Assembly: GCF_964340395.1 (NCBI RefSeq)
Contig: NC_135568.1
Span: forward strand, 13,966,776 to 14,011,775
Source of the DNA: Glandiceps talaboti
Taxonomy: Eukaryota; Hemichordata; Enteropneusta; Spengelidae
Reading direction: 5' to 3'
DNA: 45,000 bases
In this document: piece after piece, positions 1-11,500 of the stretch
Position numbering within the stretch: the stretch's first letter is position 1
Layout of the letters: every line of letters starts with the position of its first letter
Made by a program: the position numbers and the translations under genes
Notes under the pieces: model-generated
Database searches by the model: none
Seen by the model: only the letters and a program-made list of their open reading frames with translations
What the model was told of the DNA's origin: nothing

Positions 1-899
1 CAAATACCGATATACAAGACAACACAGATGACACTCGATCGAACAACAATAACAAAACTACCAATGACAATCCCGATAAACAGGTACACACAGGTGATCA
101 ATTGCAACGTGTAAATACTGATACAGACACTCAAGAAAACACAGATGTAACCATGATGGAGGACAACAACACAACACGAACAATCGACGTTCGTGGTAAC
201 GATACAAATGAAAATATCAATACACCAACAGAAAACACAGACAAAGTAACCAATGGCAACGACAACATATCAAATGATACACACACCGTTAAAGACTGTA
301 ATAAAAGTGACGCACAAAAAACAGACGACTCTGTTTCATCCGTTGAAGAGAGGGTACGAACCCCTCCTTCCCCCTTCCCCTCTCCTCCCTCTCTCCCTTC
401 CTCCTTCTGTGAATCTTAAACCTCCTCATCCTCTCAGTCTCAACCTCTCTCCCTTGAACTATCGGATTCTTCGATTCCTGGAGCGTCAGAGCTTTTCCCC
501 AATACTGACATTACAATAGGCGACTCACAAGACCTGTTTTCTCCTATTCAATCATGTACCAACCCAATAAACGAAGAAAATGCACAAGAAGAAGATGATA
601 CAGAATCAGTTATGTCTGACATGTCTGAATTCTCCCAAATAGGCGATCAAAGCCAACAATACACTTTACCAGCAGATTCAATCAGAGAATTCCTTAACGA
701 TGTAATGTACTCAAAAAAAATCGTTGAGAGAAGTGTGGACTTCTGTCCCGATCTAAAAAAAATAATCCACAGTCTGAAAAACTACCGTAATAACGAACAA
801 ATATCCAAATCACAGAAAGCTAGAATCTATAAAATAAAAGCAAAGTTAATCAAACATCTGAAAGTGACTAGTTTCACTACAAAAGGTTCATCCTCCTGA
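1..899 (+). pseudogene. LINE ORF1 (3' part), copy A, with premature stop
   Basis: This is the C-terminal part of the ORF1 nucleic-acid-binding protein. It begins in the Asn/Thr/Asp-rich low-complexity linker, passes a Pro/Ser-rich stretch and ends in a basic, probably helical tail (KSQKARIYKIKAKLIKHLK). Compared with copy B, a TCA serine codon has become TAA at 417-419, which truncates the protein. Downstream the frame is open again from 420 to the TGA at 897-899. In this tail copy A has eight A residues (713-720) where copy B has seven; the eight-A version keeps the long basic C-terminus open, so it is probably the ancestral state. ORF2 starts 26 or 65 nt after the stop, the usual close spacing of a bicistronic LINE mRNA. 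Confidence 0.85.
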
Positions 900-964
900 G
901 CTCTCTTACCACTTCTATACATATCATGGTTATACACCACATCATCACATTTCTCATCACAATC

Positions 965-3900
965 ATGGTTAGTCTAACTTGCACAACATTCAATGTACGA
1001 GGAGGCCGCGACTCACTCAAACGATATCAGATCTTTGCCTACCTCAAGAATAACCATGAGAGCGATTTTCACTTCCTACAGGAAACTCACACTATACCTG
1101 TCGACGAACCGTCTTGGCGTATTGCATGGAGAGGACAGTGTGTTTTTTCTCACGCAAATACTAATACTGCTGGCGTTGCAATTCTTTTCTCTCCCAAAAG
1201 AAATATAAATATTCTGTCAACAAAAAATATCGTCAATGGAAGACTTCTACATGCTCATGTCAAAGTCAATGATAATTCTTTTCACATTATTAACCTATAT
1301 GCACCAAATGACGGAAATGAAAGGTTATATGTCCTTCAAAAATTAAAACAACTTTTAAATGAGTTAAATAACGACCCCATCATCCTTGGAGGTGACTTTA
1401 ACTGCACCGTAAACCCTGGAATAGACCGCTCGAGTAAGAAAGAGCCGGATACTCGCACTTCTCTTTGCCTTGATAAATTAACACACAGATTTAAATTAGT
1501 GGATGCGTGGCGATATCACCAAGGCAACACAAGACAGTACACTTGGCATAAAAGCGATAACACAACAGCTGCAAGAATTGATAGAATTTACATATCAAAA
1601 CATCTCTCTACCCGCATACACACCGCTGACATTTTCACTGGAGCACAAGCCTTCTCAGACCACTCCATTGTGAAAATCAAAATCTCTCTCACAAAAGTTC
1701 AAAACACTTCTCCCGTCTGGTATATGAATACCGACCTACTTGACGACGCTTACTACTGCGACCTCATCCGTGACTTTTGGACACAGTGGCAGAATACAAA
1801 AACAGAATTTACGAAAATACAACACTGGTGGGACATTGGCAAACACAAAATAAAACTGCTGACACAGCAATACGCAACTCACAAACGTCAACTCTTTAAA
1901 GATTCAAAACATAAACTTGAACATGAACTAAAAGAAATGGAACACAACATGAATACAAACCCCGATTTGGTAAATATATACAATGACAAAAAAGAACTTT
2001 TGAAAACATACATTCAATCTGAAAGTAAAGGCGCAGCCGTGCGAACACATCAACAACTTTTGCATGAAAATGATATGTCTGGTGAGGCTTGAAAAACGTA
2101 AAAACAGTCGTAAAACCATAACCCAGCTCCGCAGAAGCGACCAGACTATTACTAATGAACAAAATGAAATGTGCAAAATCACACATTCCTTCTATCAAGA
2201 ACTCTTTCTACCTGATCCCACCTCCACTACAGACCAAGAAAAACTACTAGAAAACCTTCCTCAACTAAGTCAAGATGATTCAGACTACTGCGACTCAGAT
2301 ATTACACTTGATGAACTAACAACCGCAGTCAAACACCTTTCAAATAACCGCTCTCCTGGCATTGATGGCATTCCTAATGAATTCTACAAAACATTCTGGT
2401 CAACTTTTAAACATGACTTTCTTGATGTCTTTTCCACTTCTATAAAAGATGGCGAACTTCCACAATCCTGCCGTCGCGCAGTAATAAGTTTGATCCCAAA
2501 GAAAGGTGATAACACATTACTGAAAAACTGGCGTCCAATAAGTTTATTATGCAGTGATTACAAGATATTCACAAAATGTCTATCTTTTCGACTACGCAAT
2601 GTACTTGGGAGTATTATCAATATCGATCAAACGTGTAGCATACCAACTCGTAGTATAGAAGACAACATAAATGTTCTTAGAGACAGTATATGCTACGCGA
2701 ATCAAACGCAATTAACTCTTGGAATTGTCGCAATCGGCCAAGAAAAAGCATTTGATCGAGTAAACCACAAATATTTAATGAACACATTGAAATCCTTCGG
2801 ATTTGGTGAACACTTTACCCGTTGTATCCAACTCATCTACTCTAATGCACAATGTCTTGTCCGTGTAAACAACATGTTAACAGCACCAATCGAATTCAAA
2901 AGGGGTATCCGTCAAGGATGCTCCCTATCTGGTCAATTATACATCCTCGCATTAGAACCCTTTTTGCACAAAATACGCACAAAAAGTGAAATGAAAGGTC
3001 TCAGTCTACCCCACACACAACGTAATGTCCTTTTATCGGCCTACGCCGACGATGTCGAATTTCTTGTAACACAAGAGGACGACTTTACAAAACTTAACAA
3101 ATGGATTGATATCTATGAAAAAGCTACTAATGCTAAAGTGAATGTTGGTAAATCTGAAGGATTGTGGTGCGGCAACTGGCAATGTCGTAAAGACGACCCC
3201 ATGGGGCTAAAATGGAATAATGAGGGGTTAAAATTACTGGGAATCTACCTTGGAAATTCCGATGATTACGTAAATAAAAACTGGAGTGAACTCGGTCACA
3301 GCGTCCAAACAAAACTGGAATGGTGGGCCAGATTTGCCGAAATCATGTCTTATCATGGACGTATACATGTCATAAACCAATTAATAGCTTCAAAACTCAA
3401 TCATAAATTCAGGTGTCTGTGTCCCCCCAAAGAACTCGTTGAATATCTCCAAAAAACCTTCCTAGATTTTACATGGCAAGGTCACCACTGGGTGACAGCA
3501 GATGTTCTACATCTTCCTATTGAAAGGGGAGGACTGGGATTAACCCACATTCCCTCTAGAATACAAGCATTCAGATTACAGTATTTACAGAGGTATTTAT
3601 ACACTAATAGTAAACACCCTAATTTCGATTTCACTGACTTCTATTTCAGTAAAGTAGGCAACTTAAATTACTGTAAACAGCTACTTGTCACCAAATTTAA
3701 ATATCCACTTCAACACATTCCCCCCTTTTATCAAGACATTCTCTCTTGTTGGGAACAATTCAACTTTAAGAGAAAAGGAAATCCAGAAACGATTAATGAC
3801 ATTTTAGATGAACCCCTGTTTCATAATCCGTTGATCTTACACCCAATACGCCGTGAACCTTTCTACTTACACCACTTGGTAGAAGGAGGTATTACACACA

Positions 3901-4828
3901 TCAAAGATTTGATTGATAATGAAACAAAACAATGGTATACCAACGAGAGACTACACAGAAACATCAATATACATTCAAAAAGAATTCTCGACCTTACAAT
4001 TGAAATTATCCACAAAGCTATACCCAAAGAATGTAAAGACAAAATTAATCAACATATTGATGTAACACAGCCTTTTGTAGATCCAATGCCTACATACTAT
4101 AGTTTTGACCTTTATGAATCTGATGACCTTAACCTCCCTCTCTACAAAATAGAGAAAGGCTCAATTTACAAATTCCTCACTGTTTGCATGCACCATCGCA
4201 GAAACCCTCAAGCCCTACAGTATGGCGAGATATACTCAGCATACCAAATAGTCTTAAGCCTAACTTCAAAGCTTGCTACAGAAGACCGATATCAAAACGT
4301 GAAGGCGATTTCATGTGGCGCCTCTTCCATGGAGCATATCCAACAGGCTCCTTCTTACTACATTGCAAACTTCAGAACCATTCAAACTGTCCCTTTTGCG
4401 ATGAAAAAGACACACTGTTACACGTCTTTTTAGCATGCAAGCATATCCAACCTGTCCTGCAACTCTACAATAATGTGGTAATGAAACTTCTAGAAAGAGA
4501 AAACACGCTTCCATTATGGTGGTACATACTGATCCCTAGATACTCAAAAAACTCTCCACATTTTGTTAATAAACAAGTATATAGAATATATCTTTTTCTC
4601 ACCTGCACTGTCAAATTATCTATTCATTTAAGTCGCTGGAATAAATTAAAGAACAAAACTCCAACTAATCCTATTGACATTTTTCGTTCCCGTGTACAAA
4701 GAAAGATTAAGACAGAATACCAACTTAACACATCAGCAAACCATACCGATTACTTTAAACTGATGTGGGAACATAATGAAACTCTTTGTAGTGTATCATG
4801 CGACGGAGAACTGAAAATCTTAATCTAA
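965..4828 (+). pseudogene. LINE ORF2 (AP-endonuclease + reverse transcriptase), copy A, frameshifted
   Basis: ORF2 nicks target DNA and reverse-transcribes the element RNA at the nick. I prefer the ATG at 965 over 926 because the endonuclease fold starts directly after it (TFNVRGG). Endonuclease motifs LQETH, NLYAPN, GGDFN, ARIDRIY and SDHS are intact. The RT follows, with SPGIDGIPNEFY, NWRPISLL, FKRGIRQGCSLSG and YADD (3042-3053). A Cys/His motif CPFCDEKDTLLH...C lies near the C-terminus. Three lesions are visible. An 11-bp deletion near 2080, relative to copy B, shifts the frame between the endonuclease and the RT. A second frameshift near 4175-4195 separates the C-terminal domain. In RT motif A the catalytic Asp codon is GGC (2736-2738, IGQEKAFD) where copy B has GAC. 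The protein is therefore inactive even apart from the frameshifts. Confidence 0.93.
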
Positions 4829-4963
4829 GCTCCCGTCCCTGTCACAATTCACTCTGGGCACCGTACTCCTTATGGGGTCTGTGGATGTAGGTGTGACATG
4901 ACAGATGAAGTCAAATCAAACTGGCATCCACAGATCAGTGCTTTGTGACATAGTTTTAAGATG

Positions 4964-5024
4964 TACATACATACATACATACATACATACATACATACAT
5001 ACATACATACATACATACATACAT
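4964..5024. repeat. (ACAT)n microsatellite
   Basis: About 15 uninterrupted ACAT/TACA tetranucleotides lie in the 3' UTR of LINE copy A. The same motif recurs in units U1, U4, U5 and U6 of the array to the right. Confidence 0.97.
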
Positions 5025-5307
5025 GCACCTAACGAATTCTGCTTTCTTTCAGAAATCTCAACATCAATTACAACGTATGTTCAACTGAAGATAGAACAGA
5101 AATTGAAAACAAAATATTGAATGAAGATAAAACTGGTGGAAAACAAAATATTGAATGAAGTTAATCGACTGAAGATAAATCGACGTTTGAATGCAAAATA
5201 TTAAATGTATTAACTCCATATAAAATTTGATAGATCGTGAAACCTTTCCGTTTATTCGTATGACACCCTATTTCCATTGTAATGTAATTTTAGCAGTAGG
5301 GATCAGC

Positions 5308-5313
5308 AATAAA
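5308..5313 (+). terminator. AATAAA polyadenylation signal of LINE copy A
   Basis: AATAAA lies 22 bases before the end of the A-rich 3' terminus (TTTAAAAATCAAAAA), directly followed by (TTC)n. The position fits a 3' processing signal at the LINE end. Confidence 0.55.
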
Positions 5314-5335
5314 CGTTTTATTTAAAAATCAAAAA

Positions 5336-5430
5336 TCTTCTTCTTCTTCTTCTTCTTCTTCTTCTTCTTCTTCTTCTTCTTCTTCTTCTTCTTCTTCTTC
5401 TTCTTCTTCTTCTTCTTCTTCTTCTTCTTC
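5336..5430. repeat. Perfect (TTC)n tract between the two LINE copies
   Basis: About 31 perfect TTC triplets lie exactly between the A-rich 3' end of copy A and the first bases of copy B (CGCCATCTTG). No other sequence intervenes. This is what remains if both copies inserted into one TTC microsatellite, or if the element carries TTC with it. Two junctions of the same element are therefore defined by TTC. Confidence 0.97.
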
Positions 5431-5643
5431 CGCCATCTTGAACGGACGTGTTGAAGTGGAGCTCCATACAATCCAACGAAATCTAGCTTGCTGCTGTTCA
5501 TCCTGTGTTTTTAGCATCCTGTGGATACTGGTAGGACCGTTTATTACCTTCCTGTAAGTTTATTTTTGCCACTACTTCCCCCGTTGTTTCTATTTGGGGT
5601 CTTTTTCTTTGGTTGGTTTTCGGCTTTAGCCAGTGTAGCAAAG
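5431..5643 (+). promoter_or_regulatory. 5' UTR / presumptive internal promoter of the Tx1-group LINE
   Basis: This leader runs from the (TTC)n junction to the ORF1 ATG. LINE promoters lie inside the transcribed 5' UTR. The first ten bases, CGCCATCTTG (5431-5440), match the YY1 core GCCATCTT, and the opposite orientation AAGATGGC spans the ORF1 start (5641-5648). Human L1 has a YY1 site at its extreme 5' end that sets accurate initiation, so a similar role here is plausible but inferred. A long T/C-rich stretch (5563-5620) precedes the ATG. Confidence 0.5.
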
Positions 5644-7253
5644 ATGGCTACCTGGCCATCAAGCCAGACACGTGATCCATTTGCAGGTCTAACCAGCAAA
5701 CATGGTATTAGGTGTGCAACAATTGACGGATTCAGAGTCGAGTCTTATGTAGAGAAAATCGCAGAGATGGTTGGTGCAAGCAATATTACCGCTGCTTCTC
5801 GTGCAAATGGAAGTATCATAGTTTATTTCAAATCAGTCACTTGGGTCGACACCGTATGTATGCATGGACTAACCATTGACGGTTCGTGGGTCAACGTTGA
5901 ACCCGTCGTCAAATTAGCAACGAAAGTAATTCTTTCGGGCGTACCACCCTTTATCCCAAATGATACTTTAAAGGGGGAACTCTCTATTTATGGGAAAATG
6001 GTCAGCGACCTAAAACCTATACCGTTAGGGGGTAGAAAAGACAACTTGAAACACATACAATCTTTTCGCAGACAAATATACATGCTATTACACAACAAAG
6101 ACGAAGTGGAGGGTCATTTCCACGTCAGACATGAAAACAGGGCATATAGAATCTACATGACAACTGGCGACTTTCGGTGTTACAAATGTGGATTGCCAGG
6201 TCACATACAACGAAACTGCCGTCACAATACAGAAACACCTGTCAACGAAGACAACACACAGCAGAATGAAACCCAAAGCACACGTAATGATACCATGAAT
6301 AACCAAACAAAGACAACAAATGACACAAGCAACACACATACCAACGACGTGACCACAAATACCGATGTACAAGACAACACAGATGACACTCGATCGAACA
6401 ACAATAACAACACTACCAATGACAATCCTGATAAACAGGTACACACAGATGATCAATTCCAACGTGTAAATATTGATACAGACACTCAAGAAAACACAGA
6501 TGTAACCATGATGGAGGACAACAACACAACACGAACAATCGACGTTCATGGTAACGATACAAATGAAAATATCAATACACCAACAGAAAACACAGACAAA
6601 GTAACCAATGGCAACAACAACATATCAAATGATACACACACCATTAAAGACTGTAATAAAAGTGACGCACAAAAAACAGACGACTCTGTTTCATCCGTTG
6701 AAGAGAGGGTACGAACCCCCCCTTCCCCCTTCCCCTCTCCACCCTCTCTCCCTTCCTCCTTCTGTGAATCTTCAACCTCCTCATCCTCTCAGTCTCGACC
6801 TCTCTCCCTTGAACTATCGGATTCTTCGATTCCTGGAGCGTCAGAGCTTTTCCCCAATACTGACATTACAATAGGTGACTCACAAGACCTGTTTTCTCCT
6901 ATTCAATCATGTACCAACCCAATAAACGAAGAAAATGCACAAGAAGAAGATGATACAGAATCAGTTATGTCTGACATGTCTAAATTCTCCCAAATAGGCG
7001 ATCAAAGCCAACAATACACTTTACCAGCAGATTCAATCAGAGAATTCCTCAACGATGTAATGTACTCAAAAAAATCGTTGAGAGAAGTGTGGACTTCTGT
7101 CCAGATCTAAAAAAATTAATCCACAGTCTGAAAAACTACCGTAATAACGAACAAATATCCAAATCACAGAAAGCTAGAATCTATAAAATAAAAGCAAAGT
7201 TAATCAAACATCTGAAAGTGACTAGTTTCACTACAAAAGGTTCATCCTCCTGA
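5644..7253 (+). pseudogene. LINE ORF1 (CCHC zinc-knuckle protein), copy B, frameshifted near its end
   Basis: ORF1 is the RNA-binding protein that packages LINE RNA. The first in-frame ATG with a good context is 5644 (AAGATGG); the frame is open upstream to 5521 without another ATG. An N-terminal region of about 170 residues has the Tx1-type ORF1 pattern (VPPFIPNDTLKGELSIYGK, IPLGG, FRRQIYMLL). It is followed by one zinc knuckle, CYKCGLPGHIQRNC, at residues 179-192 (6178-6219). Residues of about 195-345 are Asn/Thr/Asp-rich and probably disordered; a Pro/Ser-rich stretch follows. The seven-A run at 7068-7074 (eight in copy A) shifts the frame, so translation stops at 7110. The longer basic tail would otherwise end at 7251-7253. 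Otherwise this is the more intact of the two ORF1 copies. Confidence 0.9.
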
Positions 7254-8286
7254 GCTCTCTTACCACTTCTATACATATCATGGATATACACCACAACATC
7301 ATATTACTCATCACAATCATGGTTAGTCTAACTTGCACAACATTCAATGTACGAGGAGGCCGCGACTCACTCAAACGATATCAGATCTTTGCCTACCTCA
7401 AGAATAACCATGAGAGCGATTTTCACTTCCTACAGGAAACTCACACTATACCTGTCGACGAACCGTCTTGGCGTATTGCATGGAGAGGACAGTGTGTTTT
7501 TTCTCACGCAAATACTAATACTGCTGGCGTTGCAATTCTTTTCTCTCCCAAAAGAAATATAAATATTCTGTCAACAAAAAATATCGTCAATGGAAGACTT
7601 CTACATGCTCATGTCAAAGTCAATGATAATTCTTTTCACATTATTAACCTATATGCACCAAATGACGGAAATGAAAGGTTATATGTCCTTCAAAAATTAA
7701 AACAACTTTTAAATGAGTTAAATAACGACCCCGTCATCCTTGGAGGTGACTTTAACTGCACCGTAAACCCTGGAATAGACCGCTCGAGTAAGAAAGAGCC
7801 GGATACAGGCACTTCTCTTTGCCTTGATAAATTAACACACAGATTTAAATTAGTGGATGCGTGGCGATATCACCAAGGCAACACAAGACAGTACACATGG
7901 CATAAAAGCGATTACACAACAGCTGCAAGAATTGATAGAATTTACATATCAAAATATCTCTCTACCCGCATACACACCGCTGATATTTTCACTGGAGCAC
8001 AAGCCTTCTCAGACCACTCCATTGTGAAAATCAAAATCTCTCTCACAAAAGTTCAAAACACTTCTCCCGTCTGGTATATGAATACCGACCTACTTGACGA
8101 CGCTTACGACTGCGACCTCATCCGTGACTTTTGGACACAGTGGCAGAATATAAAAACAGAATTTACGAAAATACAACACTGGTGGGACATTGGCAAACAC
8201 AAAATAAAACTGCTGACACAGCAATACGCAACTCACAAACGTCAACTCTTTAAAGATTCAAAACATAAACTTGAACATGAACTAAA

Positions 8287-8543
8287 GGGAGGTTGAGGGC
8301 GCTGCATAGTTGCTGGCAGCAAAAAAAATTTCAGCTCTCTGCATTATTTCTATTATCCAAAATCATCTGGTGTTGCAGTCTGTTTCGCATTGTTATTTGT
8401 TCAGCATATCATTTTTAATGGTATTGGCTGTGCTTGCAGTAGTTTATTTGGCTGATAAATCAACGTCCTTGAACTTCATAGGATTTCTAAATTTTACCGG
8501 TACCTGAGACTACCTGTGTTGTTTGCGGCCATCTTGGACAACA
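8287..8543 (+). promoter_or_regulatory. 5' leader of the CR1-like LINE
   Basis: This non-coding leader lies between the insertion point (GGGAGGTTGAGGGCGCTG) and the first ATG at 8544. A YY1-type core CCATCTTG (8529-8536) sits directly before the start codon. No TATA box is evident near the 5' edge. A promoter role is inferred from how LINEs are transcribed. Confidence 0.4.
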
Positions 8544-11500
8544 ATGGGTACTTCTGCATATACAAAACAACACTTCGCTAGTCTAACTCTCGCCCTTATT
8601 GTGCTATCAATCCATCGATACAACATCAACATCACTACAAGGAACCAACAATTTCACAATCCTCCTTTCCAATTTTCGGGTACTTGGACTACTTTAATGA
8701 CTGATCATAATCATAACAACGTCGGCGTGTCAACTCTCTGGGTGAGTTTGTTCCATTCTCTGGATAAATCAAGTCAGTTCACCAAGATTATTATGTCGAC
8801 AAATCCAAATTCAAAGAAACACTTTTTGCTACTTCTAATATTAGCAAATGATGTAAACCTAAATCCTGGACCATCACCAAATCACAGCAATTCAACGATC
8901 ACAGACACATGTATGTATTGCCATCTGGAAACCAAGTTAGAGGATGATGCATTGGAATGTGAAGAGTGTTTTCAGTGGGTGCATAAGAACTGTATTGGTA
9001 TGAGTGACAACATTTTTAATTGTCATGCACAGCATCTCTCATATATTTGGATTTGTTGCACCTGTGGTTTACCAAACTTTTCAAACTCCCTTTTCTCTAT
9101 CACTGATCTTGATATATCAAATTCGTTCGATGTCCTGTCTTCACATGACGAGACTGACAACACCTCTCAATATATGCCACCATTAATGTCATCAAGTCCT
9201 CATGGACCAACTCTAAACAAGTGTAAAAGGAAAACATCTGCCAGTACCAACAGGAGTCATAAGCAATACAATAGGCGTCATAAACAAACAAGTAAATGCC
9301 CAACCCCTAAATCACTGAAGTTTCTGAATCTGAATTGCCAGAGTGTAAGGGCAAAATTACCTAATTTCTTATCACTCATTGATTCAGAAAAACCAGACAT
9401 CATTATAGGAACTGAATCATGGCTCAACAAGAATATAACAAATGGAGAAATATTTCCAGACGACTACCAAGCATTCAGGAGGTACCGTGTCCATGACACA
9501 CATGGAGGTGTGTTTATCGCGACCAGTAATACATTAATTGCTACAGAGAGACCAGATTTAGCAACTGATTGTGAGATTATCTGGGTTACTATACAGCTAA
9601 AGGGACTAAAACCATTATATATTGGTGCATTTTACAGACCTCCATCAACTGATTCTACTTATATCACTGAACTACAGAAATCACTCGGAAAAAAACCTGC
9701 TCATGCCCATGTATGGCTGCTAGGAGATTTTAATCTACCAGATATCAATTGGGACACAAACTGCTTTAAATCTGGAGGTAGACATGCACACACCAGTAAA
9801 CTCTTACTTGATATCTCACAAGAGTTCAACCTTCACCAAGTAGTAACTGAACCAACCAGAGATAATAACATACTAGACCTAGCTTTCACATCTAACACTT
9901 CTCTTGTCAATAGTGTTCAGGTTAAAGCTGGTATCAGTGATCACGATATTGTCATTATACATGACCATCTACGTCCTATCAAATTTAAACCAAAACCTCG
10001 TAAAATATATCTCTACAAGAAAGGAAATATGAACCTGATTTCAGATGACCTTATAAGTTTAAATGATAAATTAACCACAGAAGTTATTAATGATTCCAAT
10101 ATAGATGACCTGTGGGGTATGTTTAAGTCTACACTACTAGATTCTATGGATCGCAATATACCTAGTAAGATGTCGTCTCCTAGGTTTTCATTACCATGGG
10201 TTAATCACAAAATTAGAAGACAGATACGCATGAAACAGAAAATATACAATAAGGCAAGAGCATCTGGTAATTATCATGATAACGATAGTTTCAAGAAGTT
10301 CCGTCGCCAAATAGACAGAAACATCCGAAAGGAATATCGTCGCCATGTCAAAGAAGACATCTGTGGGAGTCTTGAGTCAAACAATACCAAATCATTTTGG
10401 AAATTCATTAAATCGAAAAGACAACAAACATTTGGTACAGCGCCCCTTACGGGGAAAGATGGTAAACTCGCGCAATCAGCTTCTGAGAAGGCTGCAGTTC
10501 TCAACAACCAGTTTACATCAGTTTTCACTGTTGAAGATACATCTAATCTTCCACTTTTGGACAAAAGTGATACTCCACAATATTACAGTCAATACTGAAG
10601 GCATTTTGAAACTGTTATCGTCTATCAAAGTCAACAAAGCTACAGGACCTGATCACATTCCGGCAAGAATTCTCAGCGAATGTCGTCATGCTATTGCACC
10701 AATCTTTACTAAACTTTTCCAGAAATCCATTGATACAGGTTTACTCCCTTCAGACTGGAGAGAAGCATTTATCTCACCAATCTATAAGAAGGGAGACAAA
10801 TCAAATCCAGCTAATTATAGACCCGTTTCATTAACGTCAATCTCATGCAAATTACTAGAACATATAGTTCACCACCACATAATGAACCATTTTGATCAGT
10901 TCAACCTACTCAGTGATCTACAACATGGTTTCAGGAGAGGTAGATCATGTGAATCTCAGCTTGCACTAACAGTTGATGATTTAGCAAGAACACTGAATAG
11001 TCAGGGTCAGACAGACATGGTAATAATGGACTTTAGCAAGGCATTTGATACAGTTCCACATCAACGACTACTACATAAACTACACCAAATGGAAATTACA
11101 GGTTCTATTCACTCATGGATTAACAACTTTTTGACTCAACGTTTTCAAAAAGTAGTACTTGAAGGCTCCCAGTCTACCAGTTCACCAGTTACATCAGGAG
11201 TTCCGCAAGGAACTGTACTAGGACCACTACTTTTCCTGATATACATCAACGACCTACCATCATCTGTCAAATCACACGTGCGATTGTTTGCAGATGACTG
11301 TATCTTATACCGACATATAAAATCAGTGAAAGATTGTGAAATCTTGCAAGAAGACATCAACAAATTAACCAAATGGGAAAAGGACTGGCAAATGGGATTC
11401 AATACAGCAAAGTGTTTTGTCATGAATATCACTCACAAAAGAAATCAGTTGCAACATAATTATAAAATGGGAGACAATATTCTCAGAATTGTAAAGCAGC

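Larger units (their letters stand above)
1..5335 (+). mobile_element. Tx1/L1-group LINE, copy A (5' end outside window)
   Basis: This is a two-ORF non-LTR retrotransposon whose first base lines up with about position 6356 of copy B, so its 5' UTR and the first half of ORF1 lie before the window. It holds the end of ORF1, a full-length but frameshifted ORF2 and a 3' UTR ending in AATAAA, a short A-rich stretch and then (TTC)n. Identity to copy B, counted by eye, is about 98% over ORF1 and 99% over ORF2, so both are recent copies. The assignment to the Tx1 group rests on the ORF1 layout seen in copy B and on the ORF2 endonuclease and RT motifs. It cannot be autonomous because of a nonsense codon, two frameshifts and a catalytic-site change. 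Confidence 0.9.
4829..5335 (+). other. 3' UTR of LINE copy A
   Basis: This non-coding stretch runs from the ORF2 stop to the (TTC)n tract. It contains an (ACAT)n array, a 20-odd-base direct repeat (starting near 5104 and again near 5139, core ACAAAATATTGAATGAAG) and a terminal polyadenylation signal. Copy B is truncated before this region, so the boundary cannot be confirmed by comparison. The (ACAT)n array could also mark a secondary insertion inside the UTR. Confidence 0.6.

Noticed and set aside
5329-5517. Minus-strand poly-Glu frame over the TTC tract.
   Set aside because: It is only the translation of (GAA)n from the microsatellite.
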